From Diploptera punctata (Eukaryota > Arthropoda > Insecta > Blattodea > Blaberidae): 64,000 nt of DNA. The stretch spans positions 1,252,001 to 1,316,000 of the forward strand of contig JASPKZ010007288.1 in the NCBI GenBank assembly GCA_030220185.1, in the 5' to 3' direction. Below, one piece after another: positions 9,862 to 20,795 of this stretch. Position 1 is the first letter of the stretch, and the number at the start of each line of letters is the position of its first letter. Position numbers and translations under genes: made by a program. The notes beneath the pieces were generated by a model. The model did no database searches. It was not told the DNA's origin and saw nothing but the letters and a program-made list of their open reading frames with translations.

Positions 9862-10335
9862 TCGCTTCCATTCGCTATCCTCCCATCATAACATCGAGAG
9901 AAAATTTAAGACTAGCTTTTCCTCTACATCGAATATCTCACTATTCGTCTTCTTTGTTTCAACCACCCCACTCTGAAATCACCTCCCGTCGTATATCAGG
10001 AGCTGTCCCTACTCAAGAACAGTTAAAAAACTCAATACACATTTCCTTAGACAATATAATTATATTGCATGTTTACTTTTATTATCCCTTTATAGTTTGA
10101 ACTTTATTTACCAAGCCAATTACTCGTACTTAATCAAATTATAGGTTATTGTCATTGTTATGATTACTATTAGTATTTTTCTTTTTTTCCCGTGTCAAGT
10201 TTATATTGTATAGCCTAGGCCTATATCTATATAGAATGCATCATTAATCAACATGTAGATCATTCATAATTGTTATTACATTTGTAATTTAACCGTGGTG
10301 CAGTGGAAGAGAATATATTATAGTCTTACTTCCAC
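9861..10335 (+). pseudogene. CR1-like LINE 3' end fragment
   Basis: Translation with breaks gives a C-terminus of the CR1/Jockey kind: LPFHR-like residues, SSSLFQPP, then EITSRRISGAVPTQEQLKNS. This resembles the end of the frame at 786-1256. It is followed by an AT-rich 3' UTR that finishes GTGGAAGAGAATATATTATAG...CTTCCACCAGGG. Only the last 60 or so codons remain. The orientation is inferred from the C-terminal motif. Confidence 0.5.
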
Positions 10336-12385
10336 CAGGGAAAGTACACAAATAGATTGCCTGATTATAATGTGTAGTATATTGCAGCAGCAAAGGAAAA
10401 CTTAGACCTGTTCCAATTCACTTCCACTGTGCATACAATGTTAATAGGCGTAAAGGCCACTTACATTCGTTAAACGTTTTATAAACCATTATTTGTGAAC
10501 TAAATTCTAACATACATTTCCATTGGATTTCTCCTAATGATTTTGACTTTAGAAGGAAATTATGAACTAGTATGAAAACGTATATATATATATATATATA
10601 TAAAGCAACATTCGGTATTATAAATAGGTTGTTAGGGTCGTGAAGTGAAAATGAGTTCCGAAACAGCGCAGACAATGCAGTTGATGAAAACAAACGAAAT
10701 GAATGTATTGCGAATCATATTTTTCTCTCCCTAGAGGCCGCCGCACTGTAAGGGTCGAGTGGATGGGACACGAAGTACCTTCAAAAGGGCGAGGTTAAAA
10801 AAGGAAAAGAAGAGATAGAATCATAGTTGTCTAAACATTTTGTAATGTTTCTATAGGCCTATATAAAAAAGTAGGAGAGGTGTATGAAGTAAAAACACTA
10901 ACAGAATGGGTGGAACGAAAGAAAAGAAAATTAAATCAATGTAAAAATAGAATTTGCATCGATAAAATTTACTGGGTTCGGAATAGAAAACCAGCGTATT
11001 AAAAAAAGTAGCTCTGTACATCCGATAAGAATTCTTATAGGCCTAGAGGAAAGATAAAATGAAAAATAATTCGAACTTGAAACTCTATGCACTTAAGCTA
11101 CTTATACCCTGTACAACAAAAATCGTTTTATAAATTTATGCAGATTAAGAGTGACGTTTTAATGTATACAAATTGATTACTTATTATAATTCCCAGCGGT
11201 CTAATATACGTTGTATTAAAAATGAATTGTCACTGGAGCGTAAATATTTTACAGTGCGTCGATTAACTGCATTAGTGTCGTATTAATAGATAATTATATT
11301 GTGTGAGATCCAAGCTATTAACATAAAATATATGTCGAATTAAGTTTTAAAACGTTCATTATTGATTCCGACTTTATAAGCTTATGGACATCCCATGCTC
11401 TTTATCATATTCCCGTTCAATAATTCCATTCATTAAATTCTAATAAACACTTGCCTTGTTGATGTAAGTGGATTTTATTTACGTAAAAATATATGACATG
11501 TTAATGCATAAAATTTATAGACATTGGAAGTCATGCTGCTGTGAAACTGAAACATGTAAATTAATTAATGTTAATTTTCACGAAGATTATCATAAACAAT
11601 TTGTCAAGCACTGGTAATAATTTTACATTCTGTAACGTTGATGTGAATATTCTAACAGGAACCACTGCCATTTCCCAATCTTCCGTTATTATGCATCTGA
11701 TATTATGATAACAGCCAGGTTTAAGCTAGCGCATTATCCCACTTGTTTCATGTTCGAACGCGTCGACATCTTTGGTTATAACTTATACATATTCAGATTG
11801 TTGTTAGAATTTGTGACAAAAACTAATACTGAATTTATATGTTTGTAAATTACTATTAGTAATCAAATGAACAATGATCATTAGTATTTTTTTACAACAT
11901 ATTGCGTTCCCACGTACTTACAGGAATGGCGGCCATGATCGAAAGTTCAATTTCCTTAATTTCGGGTTTGCCCATCTACAAATAACTATATTGTAATATT
12001 ACAAATTACCTAGCTAGGGCGGGAAATAAAACCACGTGCAATGTATATACAATACATGACATCCAAAAGAGAGTGCTAATATACATTATATGAAAGAAAT
12101 TACTGCATTTTAAATTAATTGAACTTGATTTTAAACCTTATTAAGCATTGACTTAACAAAATTCTACTGAAAACTAGACATTTTAGCTTTATGTCTAACA
12201 TTCATCTTTTTTACTTACAATACAAATCATCTTCTCCAGCCACTTTCTAAATTCAATGTATGTTTTTCCTTATCATGATTTATATTTCTTCAATTTCGTC
12301 ACTTTGATTTACCATCATTCATAGTTTTGCCGTCTTTTTATGTCTGATTGGTGTCACGGCCTAAAATAGTCTCAAGTAAATTATT
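10336..12385. other. about 2 kb unassigned DNA
   Basis: Apart from a (TA)n run at about 10579-10602 I see no supported gene or repeat end. Base composition is AT-rich throughout. Confidence 0.55.
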
Positions 12386-12389
12386 ATCG

Positions 12390-12470
12390 GCAGACTGCTT
12401 TTAGATGATGAAGAAGGCCTACAACTCAATGGTATTAATAAGTTGTTAGTTTATGCTCATGATGTAGTAG
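12390..12470 (+). pseudogene. LINE-A fragment (left of LINE-B copy 2)
   Basis: This encodes the segment EEGLQLNGINKLLVYAHDVV, i.e. the catalytic box of LINE-A with YAHD in place of YADD. It stops at the LINE-B junction near 12470. The same LINE-A copy resumes at about 13128 with the next residues of the protein, so the two pieces were once contiguous. It is truncated on its 5' side. Confidence 0.85.
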
Positions 12471-13127
12471 AAAATTGGATAAACCTCGGTAAATTTCTGG
12501 ACAAAACGCGAAAAATAAGGACAACACTCATTCATGAATAAATATATGTTATCAAAATGCAATACCATTAATTATTAACAATTATATATAAATTAATTAG
12601 TGTATAATGCTGTTGTGTTATTATTTAATTGTAATATTAATGTGTTTTCTTTATGTAATTGTAATGTTAATGTTTTTTAGTGTATAATGCAATTGTGTTA
12701 TTACTTAATTGTAATATTATTGTGTTTTCTTTATGTAATTGTAATGTTAATGTTTTAGTGTATAATGCTATTGTGTTATTATTAATTGTAATATTATTAT
12801 TGTGTTTTCTTTATGTAATTGTAATGTTATTGCTATTGTGTTATTACTTAATTGTAATATTATTGTGTTTTCTTTATGTAATTGTAATGTTAATGTTTTT
12901 AGTGTATAATGTTATTGTGTTATTATTTAATGGTAATATTTTTATTGTGTTTTCTTTATGTAATTGTAATGTTATTGCTGTTTTTGTTTATTTTTCTTTA
13001 CACTAGTACCAATTATTACTTTATTGTAACGGACTGTCAACAGCACGTGCGACCCATATTTGTAAATAATATTGTAAATATCTTACTTTTTGTCTAATAA
13101 AGTCCTACTACTACTACTACTATTACT
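12471..13127 (+). mobile_element. LINE-B copy 2, 5'-truncated, inserted in LINE-A
   Basis: It starts at the sequence for NWINLGKFLDKTRKI, the C-terminal end of the LINE-B protein, so only about 20 codons plus the 3' UTR were copied. The 3' UTR is unusually long because a unit of about 79 bp is tandemly repeated (12600-12980). It ends ACGGACTGTCAACAGCACGT...TAATAAAGTCC followed by a (TAC)n tail at 13107-13127. LINE-A flanks on both sides prove the insertion. Confidence 0.85.
12600..12980 (+). repeat. tandem repeat, ~79-bp unit, in LINE-B 3' UTR
   Basis: About five imperfect units carry GTATAATGCNATTGTGTTAT, TTAATTGTAATATTATTGTG and TTTTCTTTATGTAATTG in order. LINE-B copies 1 and 3 have a single unit at the same place. 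The expansion is therefore specific to this copy. The repeats create overlapping open frames rich in Leu, Val and Cys that are not genes. Confidence 0.85.
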
Positions 13128-13920
13128 ATTGGACGATAACGAGGAGATACTTAAGGCCAACATGCACACACATTTGAGTAACACTAAGAAATTGGGACTG
13201 GAAGTAAATATCAATAAAACTAAATATATGGTCAAACACAGAAATATATTATTTAATGGAAATGGACAGCTAATAACAAATGAGGGAAATTTTGAGGAAG
13301 TGGATGAGTTCAAATACCTAGGAACAATAATCACAAATGGGAATGAGATGCACAAAAAAATTAAACATTCGGGAAATGCGTGCTATCATGCATTACAGAG
13401 AATCTTGACGTTACAACTCCTTTCCAAAAACGTTAAACTAAAAATATAAAAAACTATTATTCTACCAGTTATATTATATGGATGCGAAACATATTAAAGG
13501 ACGAAGGAGATTAAGAATATTTGAGAATAAAGTTCTGAAGAAAAATTTGAACCGAAGAGAGATGAACAGACAGGTGAATGGAGAAGACTTCATAACAGTG
13601 AACTACATCGTCTTTATAGGAAGCCAGATATAATAAGAATAGTTAAGTCTCGTAGAATGCGTTGGGCAGGACATTGTAGCACGGATGGGGAATGAAAGAC
13701 GTGCATAAAAGCTTCATGTAGGAAAATCAGAGAGAAAATGTCCAGTTGGTAGGCCAAGAATGAGGTGGGAGAACAACATTAACTATGATTTGAGGGAAGT
13801 AGATTATACAGGGAATGATTGGAAACAAGTTCAGGATAGGCATATATGGAGAGCTTATGTCCGCACGGCCATGCACCTACGGGTTCGATAGTGCCAGTGT
13901 GTTTGTTAGTTAGTTAGTTA
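13128..13920 (+). pseudogene. LINE-A fragment (right of LINE-B copy 2)
   Basis: This resumes LINE-A immediately after the catalytic box: NEEILKANMHTHLSNTKKLG, then LEVNINKTKYMV, NEGNFEEVDEFKYLGTIIT and SKNVKLKI. A stop at 13447 and later indels break the frame. The C-terminal HxxR-type segment (WAGHCSTDG-like) and the terminal DRHIWRAYVR piece follow. The copy ends GATAGTGCCAGTGTGTTTG with an (AGTT)n tail at about 13905-13921. Coding of RT thumb and C-terminus only. Confidence 0.85.
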
Positions 13921-14194
13921 GACCGCTAACGTCTGTCAGTTGTTTATAATGAACGTAAATATCTCCAACAAAGATTTTATTAATTTACTATAATTTATTA
14001 TTTTGAAAGCACAATCGTGCAGAAATAATGTACAACACATGTTTGTAAAGTGTTTTGGAGAATCTCGCTATCGCTCGGTATTTAATCAATTCCTCGCTTC
14101 TGTAAAACACACTTCCTTACTTCGTATTGTAATATAGTATTCTATGACCGAGGAAAACTACTACGAATATGATTTATAAAATGCTATCGTCTGA

Positions 14195-14199
14195 TAAAT

Positions 14200-14246
<47 letters not shown>

Positions 14247-14247
14247 C
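14195..14247. repeat. (ATT)n microsatellite
   Basis: Near-perfect trinucleotide ATT repeats followed by CAT-rich variants. Confidence 0.95.
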
Positions 14248-14334
14248 ATACTCATCATCATTATCATTCTTTAATGCAGTGGTCGGGATATTTTAAAACA
14301 CCTTCATTGAAGAAAGAGAGGAATTGAAAAGTAA

Positions 14335-14725
14335 TGATATCTGTCTGTAGAAGAAAATACAGATGACAAGCTTATAACAGAGATGGATTACTGGAGAAGA
14401 TCATCGCGGAACCCAGATTTGAAAACATTAGTAACGTTGAAATTAAGAAAATTATGAAAAATTTAAATAAATGTGTTACAGACAATTGAAGAGAGGCAAT
14501 TCGGATGATACGGACATCTCAAGAAGATGACATCTGGTATATTCCCTAAATAGATCTTAGAGTGAACAATATACTGTTTGAAAATAACAAATAAAGGCCT
14601 AAAGTAGGTTGGATGGATAGTGTGAGAACAAGTTTGAGTGAACTAAAACTTTACAGATGAGGAAGTTCAGGACCGCTACGAATGTAAAAAAACGAATTTC
14701 TTGAGTGTAACGGAAAACTTTTTAT
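14335..14725 (+). pseudogene. decayed LINE 3' fragment (DYxRRS type)
   Basis: A broken frame gives MDYWRRSSRNPDL, then TIEERQFG followed by YGHLKKM. This is the C-terminal domain of LINE proteins that usually reads MDYLRRSARxSR...RxLKWFGHxxRM. The related copy at 59.5 kb keeps it more intact. Stops are frequent. It is a remnant only. Confidence 0.55.
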
Positions 14726-14762
14726 AATGGATAAATACTGAAATAAAAAATTATGCAATTAC

Positions 14763-14807
<45 letters not shown>

Positions 14808-14925
14808 CATTATTATTATTATTATTATTATCATCATCATCTTCAATATTCTTACTATTTTAATTCTTATTATTAATTTATTATTATTATTATTATTATT
14901 ATTGTTGTTGTTGTTGTTGTTGTTG
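14763..14925. repeat. (ATT)n / (CAT)n / (GTT)n microsatellite cluster
   Basis: Compound trinucleotide repeats: ATT runs, a short CAT run, a second ATT run, then TTG/GTT repeats up to about 14925. Confidence 0.95.
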
Positions 14926-15189
14926 AACATCGTAAAAACATTTTCCTGAATCGAAAATTATAGTATTTAAATTTTATTTCACCATTCATTCCAACCTTCC
15001 TAGACTCTTTCCTCTAATCCATTCTCCACCATTAATCTTCTAATCTCTTCTATTCACGTAATCTCTGATCTACTCTTGTTGTTTGTTCCCTTGGAGTATA
15101 CGGAAGCTTTGCTTTGGTACCTTGATCACAAGATCATATCATTCTATGTTTTTATTGAATATTGAAATTTTCAACTTCATTTTCTCCCT

Positions 15190-15455
15190 CTTCTTATTTC
15201 AACTGGTTTCCCATAATGATCAAGTTGCTCCATGGTATGTAAGACTTCTCCATTCGCCACTCTGTTCATCTCTCTTTAGTCCAAAAAATGTTCGTAAGAA
15301 CTTTATTCTCAAATACTCGTAATTTTTATATCCTCCCTTAAAGTAAGAGTGCATGTTTTGCGTCCATGTAATTGGCAGAATAACAGTTTTATATAATTTC
15401 AGTTTAATGTTTTTGAGACAAGTTGTGACAAGAGTCAATATAGTGCATAATAACA
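15190..15455 (-). pseudogene. LINE-A fragment (left of SINE)
   Basis: On the minus strand this encodes decayed LINE-A sequence in order: KNIKLKLYKTVILPI, the frame-shifted equivalent of the TLREE region, EYLRIKFLRTFFGLKRDEQS and GEWRSL. It is interrupted at 15455 by a SINE and continues at 15802. Confidence 0.8.
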
Positions 15456-15789
15456 TCCATCCATCCATCCATAGGAATTCTGTCCGAGGGCAGGTATATC
15501 AATGTAATCATAGCATTTTCATGCTATGCTTTGCAGCTTTACTAGGAAATTATAAGTGTGGTAGATTCCTGTTGCTTTCCACACCGGTGAAGGATGATGG
15601 TGATGATAAGGATGATGATTGTGGCAGAATGATTTTCCGGGAACATTGGGCCCTATGCATCCTGACATTTGTCTTATAGGTGAGGAAAACCCCGAAAAAC
15701 TTCACCCAGGAGAATTTCCCGACCGGGACACGAACCCGAGCCCGCTGCGTGTCAAGGCAACATGCTACCTTGAGACCACAGCGGTGAAC
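15456..15789 (-). mobile_element. tRNA-derived SINE, second family (copy 3), inserted in LINE-A
   Basis: The tRNA-like head is at the right: CACCGCTGTGGTCTCAAGGTAGC on the minus strand, with B box GGGTTCGTGTCCCGGTC at about 15720-15736. The 3' tail is (ATGG)n, seen as CCATCCATCCATCC at the left end. The imperfect duplication gcataataacat / gcataatagcat (15444-15455 and 15790-15801) comes from the LINE-A target. Length is about 334 bp, matching the copy at 57.6 kb. Confidence 0.85.
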
Positions 15790-15801
15790 GCATAATAGCA
15801 T

Positions 15802-16030
15802 GGTTTTCCAGAATTGAACTTAAGTTTAATTTATTTGTGCACTTCAATCCTGATTGTAATCATTATTCCTAAGTATTTAAATTCAGCCTCTTCTTTAAAT
15901 TTCCCTCATTTTTTAACCAAAGTTTCATTTCTATTATATAACGCATTTCCATGTGTGACTGACTGTATATTTAGATTCATTGATGTTTACTTCCAGTCCC
16001 AATTTGTCAGAGCCACTCAATAGGGTGTAT
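15802..16030 (-). pseudogene. LINE-A fragment (right of SINE)
   Basis: This is the same minus-strand LINE-A copy as 15190-15455. It reads antisense to LGIMITI and the EEAEFKYLGIMIT segment (KYLGTIIT region), then the NKTKYMV-equivalent region with substitutions, ending near the EVNIN equivalent. Beyond about 16030 the similarity fades. Frame breaks are present. Confidence 0.75.
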
Positions 16031-16169
16031 TGTTAATTTCAAAACCTAGATGCGTATATTCATCAAAGTCGTGTATAAAACCTCTCCATTTTCCAAAATG
16101 AGATCTCTTATTTCATATCCTCAAGTCAGTATGTTTTCTTTATATAGTATTATGTGAGAGTCTGTGTTT

Positions 16170-16170
16170 A

Positions 16171-16213
<43 letters not shown>

Positions 16214-16222
16214 GTGCGGGCG
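16170..16222. repeat. (TG)n microsatellite
   Basis: TG dinucleotide repeat with minor interruptions toward the right end. It causes a Val/Cys-rich open frame that is not a gene. Confidence 0.95.
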
Positions 16223-16654
16223 AGCACGCACTGTTCTCTTCGTGCTCCGCGCTGGTTGGATACTAGATGGCGTATTCTATTTTTAATTTACGCAGACCAA
16301 TTTATGTATATCATGTATTCTTGTATAGAGAGGATCACACAATGGGTGTATGTTCGTTTGTTTTTTGCGGTGTTAAGTGTGTTGTGTCATGGACTGTGAG
16401 GACGAGAAAGGAGAAGGTGCCACCACGCATCATACTGCTGTCGTAAAGCACCATGGAGTACGCCATGCTTATCGTCTTCTTCCGACGGACGAATAGCTAT
16501 CTACAGTACTATATGCCTTCTCAACAAATGTACTGCGGGGGGGTTTGCGATTTAATGAAAGTACCTGGAACACAATTTATCAATTAAAAATTAGACACCA
16601 GCATCCATATTAGCCCCGATATTGTGAGTTTTACAATTAAATTAATTTGACTTA

Positions 16655-17250
16655 ATTAATGAATGAGATGCGCAAAGAAATTAAAAATTGGCTCAATTCT
16701 GGATATACGTGCTATTATGCATCATAGAGACATTTGATGCCCCAACTCCTTAAAAAAGTTAAACTGAAAATATATAAAACTATTATTCAACCAGTTATAT
16801 TATATGGATTCGAAACATGGACTCTTACATTAAAAGAGGAAGAAGATTACGAGTATTTGGAATAAAGTTCTTAGGAAAATTTTTGGGCCCAAGAGACATT
16901 AACAGAGAGGTGAATGGAAAAGACCAGATAACAATGAACTACTTAGTCTTTATAGAAAGCCAGATACAATGAGAACAGATAAGTCTCGTAGACTGCAATG
17001 TGCAGGACATGTAGCACGAATGGAAAAAGAAAGACGTGCATGGAACCTTCTTGTGGGAAAACCAGAGGGAATACGTCCAGTTGGTAGGCCAAGAATGAGG
17101 TGGGAGAACAACATTAACTATGATTTGAGGCAATTAGATCATACAGGGGACTATTGGAAAACATTAGTCAAGATAGGGATGCATGGAGAGCTTATGTTCG
17201 CGTGGCCATGAAGCTATGTGTTCGATAGTGCCAGTGAGTTAGTTAGTTAA
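16655..17250 (+). pseudogene. LINE-A 3' fragment
   Basis: Decayed C-terminal third of LINE-A in the plus orientation. Visible in order are the LNSG-NACYYAL equivalent, KLKIYKTIIQPVILYG, the ETWTLTLKEEE segment, VLRKIFGPKR-like, then an open frame (16969-17211) with CAGHVARMEKERRAWNLLV, KPEGIRPVGRPRMRWENNIN and YDLRQLDHTGDYWKTL. It ends with GATAGTGCCAGTGAGTTAGTTAG. It is 5'-truncated, with small indels and no activity. Confidence 0.85.
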
Positions 17251-17502
17251 TTTAACGTTAGAATTTTTAACTACGCCAGTTATCGAAACCGAATTCGCTA
17301 GTCAGGGAGCAGCCTGCTACCACCGAGTCAGCACAGTGCATATGTATTTTATACTCTTCCAAGAATTTTCATGTTATATGGACCTATTCCATAACCAGTG
17401 TTGTAACTAACTGGTCATCTGCCAATAATGAATAAAGGGTTTTATTTCCTATAAGTACACGCATTCCACACCAATTTTTCTTCCATTGTTCCAATTATGT
17501 TA

Positions 17503-17614
17503 CTATGTCACTGGCATTATCGAACTCGTAGGTTCAAGGCGGCGCGGACGTAAGCTCTCCATATATATATATCCAAGTTAACGGTTTCCAATCATCCCCT
17601 GTATAGTCTACTTA
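17503..17614 (-). pseudogene. LINE-A 3' end (left of LINE-B copy 3)
   Basis: This is the minus-strand end of a LINE-A copy: ACTGGCATTATCGAACTCGTAGG at the left is the reverse of the usual LINE-A 3' end. It then runs through the reverse of the DRDVWRA and DYTGDDWK codons. It stops at the target-site duplication gtatagtctactta (17601-17614). The same copy resumes at 18492. Confidence 0.85.
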
Positions 17615-18491
17615 AATTCGAGTACTCAAGTACTGGTTGCGGCTAATTCAAGGTGAACAAACAATGCACAGAGTAATTTGTTACGACCAGCAAATTAGGA
17701 ACGCAAATGGGAAATTCTGGGCAGACGAGGTTAAGAGAGAACTCCAAAAGATTGGGATGGGTTGGGTATGGGAAAAAGGGACTGAAAATCGCAAGAATGT
17801 GTGGAGAAAATTTAGAAGGAGGTACTTAGATATAAACCGACAAAATATTTTGGCCGAATATGCGGGGAAAACTATCACTATTTTTACAAAGAGCCCTAAA
17901 ACAAGCTTGGGGAAAAGAATCTTATACACTCAATCTAGGATTTAAAGAGAGATCAGGGCTTGCTTGGTTCAGGTTAGGGGCATGGAAATTTTTAAAAATT
18001 AGCGACGGTCACGATACGCGAATATGTCCAATGTGCGGGAGCTTTGAAGACGAGATATATATACTAAGAAAATGTAACGATTTAGAATATTGGAGACGTC
18101 ACTTATTACCGGAAAGATTTCTAAATTCAAATCGTGGAAGATTGGCATGCTACGAGTTACTGGCAAACCCAGAAAATTGGATAAACCTGGGTAGATTTCT
18201 GGACAAAACGCGGAAAATATGAACAACGCTTATTCAGGAATAAATAAATATGTTAGAAAATTGTAATACCATTAATTCTTAATAATTTCACATAACTAAG
18301 TTAATGTATAATGCAATTGTATTGATATCTAATTGTAATATTATTGTGTTTTCTTTTTACTTTGTTTTTAAACATCAACTTATTCTAACGGACTGTCTAC
18401 AGCACGTACGGCTTACTGCCCGTGCGATCCATATTTGTAAATAATATTGTATGTATCGTTCTGTTAGTTTAATAATAAAGTCCTTAAGTAT
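17615..18491 (+). mobile_element. LINE-B copy 3, 5'-truncated, inserted in LINE-A
   Basis: It is flanked by gtatagtctactta (17601-17614) and gtataatctactta (18492-18505), a 14-bp duplication with one mismatch. It carries the LINE-B C-terminal protein in two overlapping frames. The 3' UTR has a single tandem-unit copy, then ATTCTAACGGACTGTCTACAGCACGT and AATAATAAAGTCCTTAAGTAT at the end. Truncation leaves about 180 codons. Confidence 0.9.
17630..18222 (+). pseudogene. LINE-B C-terminal domain with zinc knuckle (two frames)
   Basis: The first frame (to 17945) reads LIQGEQTMHRVICYDQQIRN, then VRELQK-like, GTENRKNVWRKFRRRYLDIN and RQNILAEYAGKTI. The second (17860-18222) reads ERSGLAWFRLGAWKFL, then TRICPMCGSFEDEIYILRKC and LEYWRRHLLPERFLNSNRG. 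The knuckle keeps three Cys, but the His present in copy 1 (EIHIL) is Tyr here (EIYIL), so zinc binding would be impaired. The family role of such knuckles in LINEs is nucleic-acid binding. One frameshift lies at about 17880-17940. Confidence 0.8.
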
Positions 18492-19045
18492 GTATAATCT
18501 ACTTAGCTGATTTCGTGGTTAATGTAATTCTTCCACCTCATTGTTGGTATTCCAACTACACTTATTCCCTCTGGTCTTCCTGTAATAGGATTCCATGCCC
18601 CTCTGTTCTTCTCATTCGTACCACTCCTGCCTATCGCATTCTACTAGACCTACCTGTTATATCTGGTTTCCTGTACAGATCATGCAGTTCACTGTTAAGC
18701 AGACTTCTCCATTTCCCTGTCAATTCATCTCTCTTTGGACCAAAAAGTTTCCTAAGAACTTTATTCTCAAATACTTGTAAACTTTTCTCCTCTTTTAAAA
18801 TAAGAGTCCATATTTCGAATGCACATATTATAACGGGGGGAATAATTGTTCTATAAATTTGAAATGTAACATTATTTGAGAGAAGGTGGGACTACAAGAG
18901 TCCCTGCATAATAGCATGCATTTCCAGAATTGAGTTTATGTTTAATTTTTTCATGCATCTAATTCCTATTTGTAATTATTGTTCCTTGTATTCAGCCAGT
19001 TTTCAAAATTTCTCTGATTCTTCATTTATTCTAAAGTTTTTAATA
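18492..19045 (-). pseudogene. LINE-A fragment (right of LINE-B copy 3)
   Basis: This resumes the minus-strand LINE-A interrupted at 17614. Antisense reading shows the RWENNIN, GRPRM-equivalent, HVxRM, PDITG-type, GPKRDEL-type and SLRKTLF-type segments in order, then the NSGNACYYA region near 18905-18935, fading by about 19045. There are many substitutions and frame breaks. Combined with 17503-17614 it represents the 3' half of one LINE-A copy. Confidence 0.8.
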
Positions 19046-19049
19046 TGAA

Positions 19050-19700
19050 TTTTAAACAATTTTGACATAGGTCCTATGTTACTAAAAATTCTATTGAACG
19101 TGTTTTTCTTTTTTGTATTGCTACCTTCAGTCTTTAAGTATTTTAAATAATTTTTATGCTATTTGTAATGGATAATTTATACCTACCTTTTATAATATTT
19201 CACAAAACTTATTTAATGATAAACTGTTGAAAGCTTTCATTATAGCTAATACAGTTGGTACCCTAATTAAATTTCTTTTTCGTTAAAAGTTGCAATTAGT
19301 TTGGTCCATTTTTATTTTTATCTAATTAATTAATTTGATTATTTATTTATTTTATGTATGTACCTTTTCTAATTAACCAACTCTGTGAGGGTTTGATAAT
19401 CTCCTGAAATGAAATAAAGTTTTCAGATACATTTAAGATTATATTCATTCATGATTCAGTACAAATTTGTAATATGCCAAGATCGTCTTAAAATTTTATC
19501 AGAGACGTTGCAGTATACCACTTAAATACATAAGTAACAACGTGAAACATTGAAAGAAAGTCATGGCGTTCCATCCTGTAACATCAACGTTTGTTGTACA
19601 ATACTGAAAAGTGGAATAAGTGCCTATTTCGCAATATTTAAACTCGATGTAACATATGGAGAAGACAACGATATTAATGGATCAATTAATAACTTCCAAG
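19050..19700. other. unassigned AT-rich DNA
   Basis: A short open frame at 19550-19750 shows no motif I recognise. It may belong to the decayed LINE that follows, which would explain its modest coding look. Confidence 0.5.
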
Positions 19701-20045
19701 CAGTATGTGGTACTATACGGCTAACTTCAAAAAATAAAGTCATATTATAGACTCAGTTACGCTTTTACTTTAGAATGGCTCTATGCGGCAGTATTATATT
19801 GAAGTGACGCATTGATTGTTAAAGAAAAGGGAATAAATGAAATTCAAACAATAAAAATTAGATTCCTTCGTTGCTTTAAAACTTCACAATATGAGAGTAT
19901 ATAAATAATAATGAAATTAGTGAAACAATCCTGTATCAAATTGAAAAATCTAGACAGCAATGGTTGCATCATCTATAAAGGATGCCAGAGGAAAGGATTC
20001 CAAAATAACATCTACTAAGTTGGAGACTATTTCAGTCTGTTATGT
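19700..20045 (+). pseudogene. decayed LINE 3' fragment (probable)
   Basis: Broken reading gives LTVKEKGINEIQTIKIRFLR, then NEISETILYQIEKSRQQWLH followed by RMPEERIPK. This is the YGSExW...RFLR...RQQWLGHVxRMxExRIPK layout of LINE C-termini. Stops interrupt it at several points. It is assigned by this motif order only. Confidence 0.5.
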
Positions 20046-20743
20046 TTGTAGGAGAGATATTTTATTTTACAATGTTCTTGTAAGCTGTTAGAGGAAGTTC
20101 TGGTAAGTGGTTTACAGTCACTCTTAAAAAAATTCCTGGCGCAAGGTCACTAGTGTTTTAAGTGTCCATGAGTTGATGTTAGTGATTGTAACAACAATTA
20201 GTGATCTATTCAGATCAATGTATATCCAAAAGGTGGGCTTTAGTATATAGTTGATGTTGGAAGATTTAGTGTATTGCGGCCCTCTATATTGTAGAAATTA
20301 TTGGAACTTCATCTTGCAGCTTAGTTTGTGTAGCACAGTAAATCACATTCTTCGTGTTGTAACATATAGAAGTGTTTGTTTAATAAATATCAGCGTTCTT
20401 GTCTTATTAAAATGATTAAATTAATACAGTCAATGAAACCAGGACCGTTTAGGAGCTTGGACTGCCGAACTCTATCAAGAATAGAAATTACCAATTGTGA
20501 CCCTACAATTGAGTGAACCAAGCAGGATAAAGCTTGAGCTACTTCAAAGATTATCCAGAAAACAAAGTAGAGATATAAGGGTCCGTAGTCAAATCGAGTA
20601 GAACGGCCATCAAAAAACGAACAGACATAACATTAAATGACGGGAGGAGTAGAATATTACAGACAAACACAGAAGAAGATACATAGGTTTAGATACATGG
20701 CAATGTATAAATTAGAACGGAGATAATATATAAGTACACACAC

Positions 20744-20745
<2 letters not shown>

Positions 20746-20792
<47 letters not shown>
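20746..20792. repeat. (TA)n microsatellite at mariner insertion site
   Basis: The long TA run ends directly at the left terminus of the mariner-like element, so the TA target lies inside the repeat. Confidence 0.95.

Positions 20793-20795
<3 letters not shown>

Noticed and set aside
12680..13097. Leu/Val/Cys-rich frames resembling membrane proteins
   Set aside because: They are produced by the tandem repeat in the LINE-B 3' UTR.
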